DNA from: CAZUMH01 sp964621645
Lineage (GTDB): Bacteria > Zhuqueibacterota > QNDG01 > JAGLOF01
Assembly (NCBI GenBank): GCA_964621645.1
Contig: CAZUMH010000084.1
Location: forward strand, 1-15,952
DNA: 15,952 nucleotides
Direction of reading: 5' to 3'
The position numbers and the translations under genes are program-made. This document shows, one piece after another, positions 15,000 through 15,952 of the stretch. The notes under the pieces were generated by a model. That model saw only the letters and a list, made by a program, of their open reading frames with translations. It made no database searches and was not told the origin of the DNA. Positions within the stretch are counted from its first letter, which is position 1. Each line of letters starts with the position of its first letter.

Positions 15000-15842
15000 T
15001 CAGGACTGCATGCTCCGGAGCAGCGTTAGATTGCGGGCGAAGCATTCCTCTCCTCCCGGTGTCTCCAGAATCATGGGGTGACCGTAAAAACGGACATCGT
15101 TGACCAGTAAGCTGAAAAACTCCGCACCGATTTCCCCTTCACCGATATTTTCGTGTCGGTCCCTGCGGCTGGCATGATCCGTTTTGGAATCGTTCAGATG
15201 AAACGCCTTCAGCCTGCCCAGGCCGATGAGCTGATCGAACTCCTGCAGTGTGCTCTCATAATCCTCCCTCGTACGCAGCGGATAGCCTGATTCAAACACG
15301 TGGGCCGTATCAAAGCAGACGCCCATCCTGTTTTGGTTCTCCAGGCCGGACAGGATGCGGGATATTTGTTCAAAATTACATCCCAGGTTGCTGCCTTGTC
15401 CGGCCGTAGTCTCAACCAGAAGGCCGACACGGCCCTGTTTATTCCTCTCTAGAGCCCGGTTTAGGCTTTCGCAGACACGTTCGATTCCTCTTTTTTCACC
15501 GTCCTCAAGATGGGAACCGGGATGAAAAACCAGGAAATCAATGCCGAGCAGTTCGGCCCTGTCTATCTCATCGATAAACGCTTCCAGGGAACGTTGTCTC
15601 AATTGCGGATCGGGATGGGCAAGATTGATCAGATAGGAATCGTGGACCAGCACCACGGTAATGCTGGAACTTCTCAAAGCGGTCCGGAAGCGACCTGCTG
15701 TCTCTTCATTTAGCGGCGGACTCTTCCACTGCCGCTGGTTTTTGCTGAATATCTGAATGGCCCGGCATTCCAGGGATTCCCCTCTCTCAATCGCCCTTTC
15801 CAGTCCCCCGGCAATAGATATGTGCGCTCCCAGAAAGGCCAC
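15000..15842 (-). CDS. nfo: Endonuclease IV (AP endonuclease, zinc enzyme)
   Basis: DNA repair enzyme that cuts the backbone 5' of abasic sites and handles some oxidised bases. The 280 residues match the usual length. All nine zinc ligands of E. coli Nfo can be placed: H67 (LVHDSY), H107 (FHPGSH), E144 (LVETTAG), D178 and H181 (CFDTAHVFESGY), H215 (FHLNDSK), D228 and H230 (RDRHENIGEGEIG) and E260 (ILETPGG). The start is a GTG at 15842 with GAGGA six bases upstream; the family start GAHISIAGG follows at once. It faces the metal-import cluster and shares a hairpin with it at the 3' ends; no functional link is needed, though the enzyme does need zinc. Confidence 0.97.
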   Translation of the reverse strand: MAFLGAHISIAGGLERAIERGESLECRAIQIFSKNQRQWKSPPLNEETAGRFRTALRSSSITVVLVHDSYLINLAHPDPQLRQRSLEAFIDEIDRAELLGIDFLVFHPGSHLEDGEKRGIERVCESLNRALERNKQGRVGLLVETTAGQGSNLGCNFEQISRILSGLENQNRMGVCFDTAHVFESGYPLRTREDYESTLQEFDQLIGLGRLKAFHLNDSKTDHASRRDRHENIGEGEIGAEFFSLLVNDVRFYGHPMILETPGGEECFARNLTLLRSMQS

Positions 15843-15860
15843 GTCACATCCTCACTTCTG

Positions 15861-15948
15861 ATCGGATAAACAAATACCCTCTGCCAAATAAAAATCCCCC
15901 TCCCCTGACAGGTTGGGGGATCGCATAAATAAAATCGGATTGTTTATC
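15861..15948. repeat. Inverted and direct repeats flanking the terminator upstream of nfo
   Basis: GATAAACAA (15865-15873) and TTGTTTATC (15940-15948) form a 9-base inverted repeat around the terminator hairpin. Both copies are preceded or overlapped by ATCGGAT in the same orientation (15861-15867 and 15934-15940). Possible operator halves for nfo or its neighbour; chance cannot be excluded in AT-rich DNA. Confidence 0.3.
15886..15921 (-). terminator. Intrinsic terminator of a leftward gene beyond the window
   Basis: ATCCCCC (15894-15900) pairs with GGGGGAT (15915-15921), and an inner CCT/AGG pair (15904-15906, 15910-15912) extends the stem. Read leftward it is followed at once by TTTTTATTT, the layout of a Rho-independent terminator. 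It lies 44 bases upstream of the nfo start and would separate nfo from the gene to its right. Confidence 0.6.
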
Positions 15949-15952
15949 AGTC

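Noticed and set aside
1..15952. CRISPR array, tRNA, rRNA, insertion sequence or phage integration site
   Set aside because: No regularly spaced repeats, cloverleaf sequence, transposase or integrase gene, or terminal repeats with target duplication were seen on reading both strands.

Overview
The window is a 16 kb piece of chromosome from a Gram-negative (diderm) bacterium of roughly balanced base composition. It carries a lipoprotein signal, an outer-membrane beta-barrel and Sec signal peptides, and most genes have clear GGAG-type ribosome binding sites. A glycyl radical enzyme, which oxygen destroys, with its activase implies anaerobic or facultatively anaerobic growth. The metal-transport proteins resemble sequences I recall from Gemmatimonadota/FCB-type lineages, but I cannot fix the phylum. 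I see no rRNA, tRNA, CRISPR array or insertion sequence.

Left arm, minus strand (1-6129): an apparent operon transcribed leftward, in the order glycyl radical enzyme activase, trans-4-hydroxyproline dehydratase (HypD-type), Xaa-Pro aminopeptidase (M24B), MFS transporter (cut by the window edge). The activase stop and the dehydratase start are two bases apart. The simplest reading is use of collagen- or plant-wall-derived proline/hydroxyproline peptides: import, cleavage at X-Pro bonds, then radical dehydration of hydroxyproline to pyrroline-5-carboxylate. P5C reductase, which would finish the route to proline, is not in the window. The activase has only its three radical-SAM cysteines and no ferredoxin insert.

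Middle, plus strand (6223-10002): a lipoprotein serine hydrolase of the class C beta-lactamase/family VIII esterase fold, then a compact group of rarD (EamA permease), an unrecognised 125-residue protein with one C-terminal membrane segment, and a second M24 peptidase (creatinase/prolidase type).

Right arm, plus strand (10207-14901): a metal-import cluster. It holds a small membrane-anchored protein, an outer-membrane barrel with an N-terminal coiled coil, a periplasmic ZnuA/TroA-like binding protein and two paralogous ABC-3 permeases. No ATPase gene is present, and the two permeases and the binding protein all depart from textbook family motifs. This is the least conventional part of the window. 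A palindrome upstream is a candidate operator. The cluster ends at a strong hairpin shared with a convergent gene.

Far right, minus strand (15000-15842): endonuclease IV (nfo) with all nine zinc ligands, preceded by a terminator for a further leftward gene outside the window.
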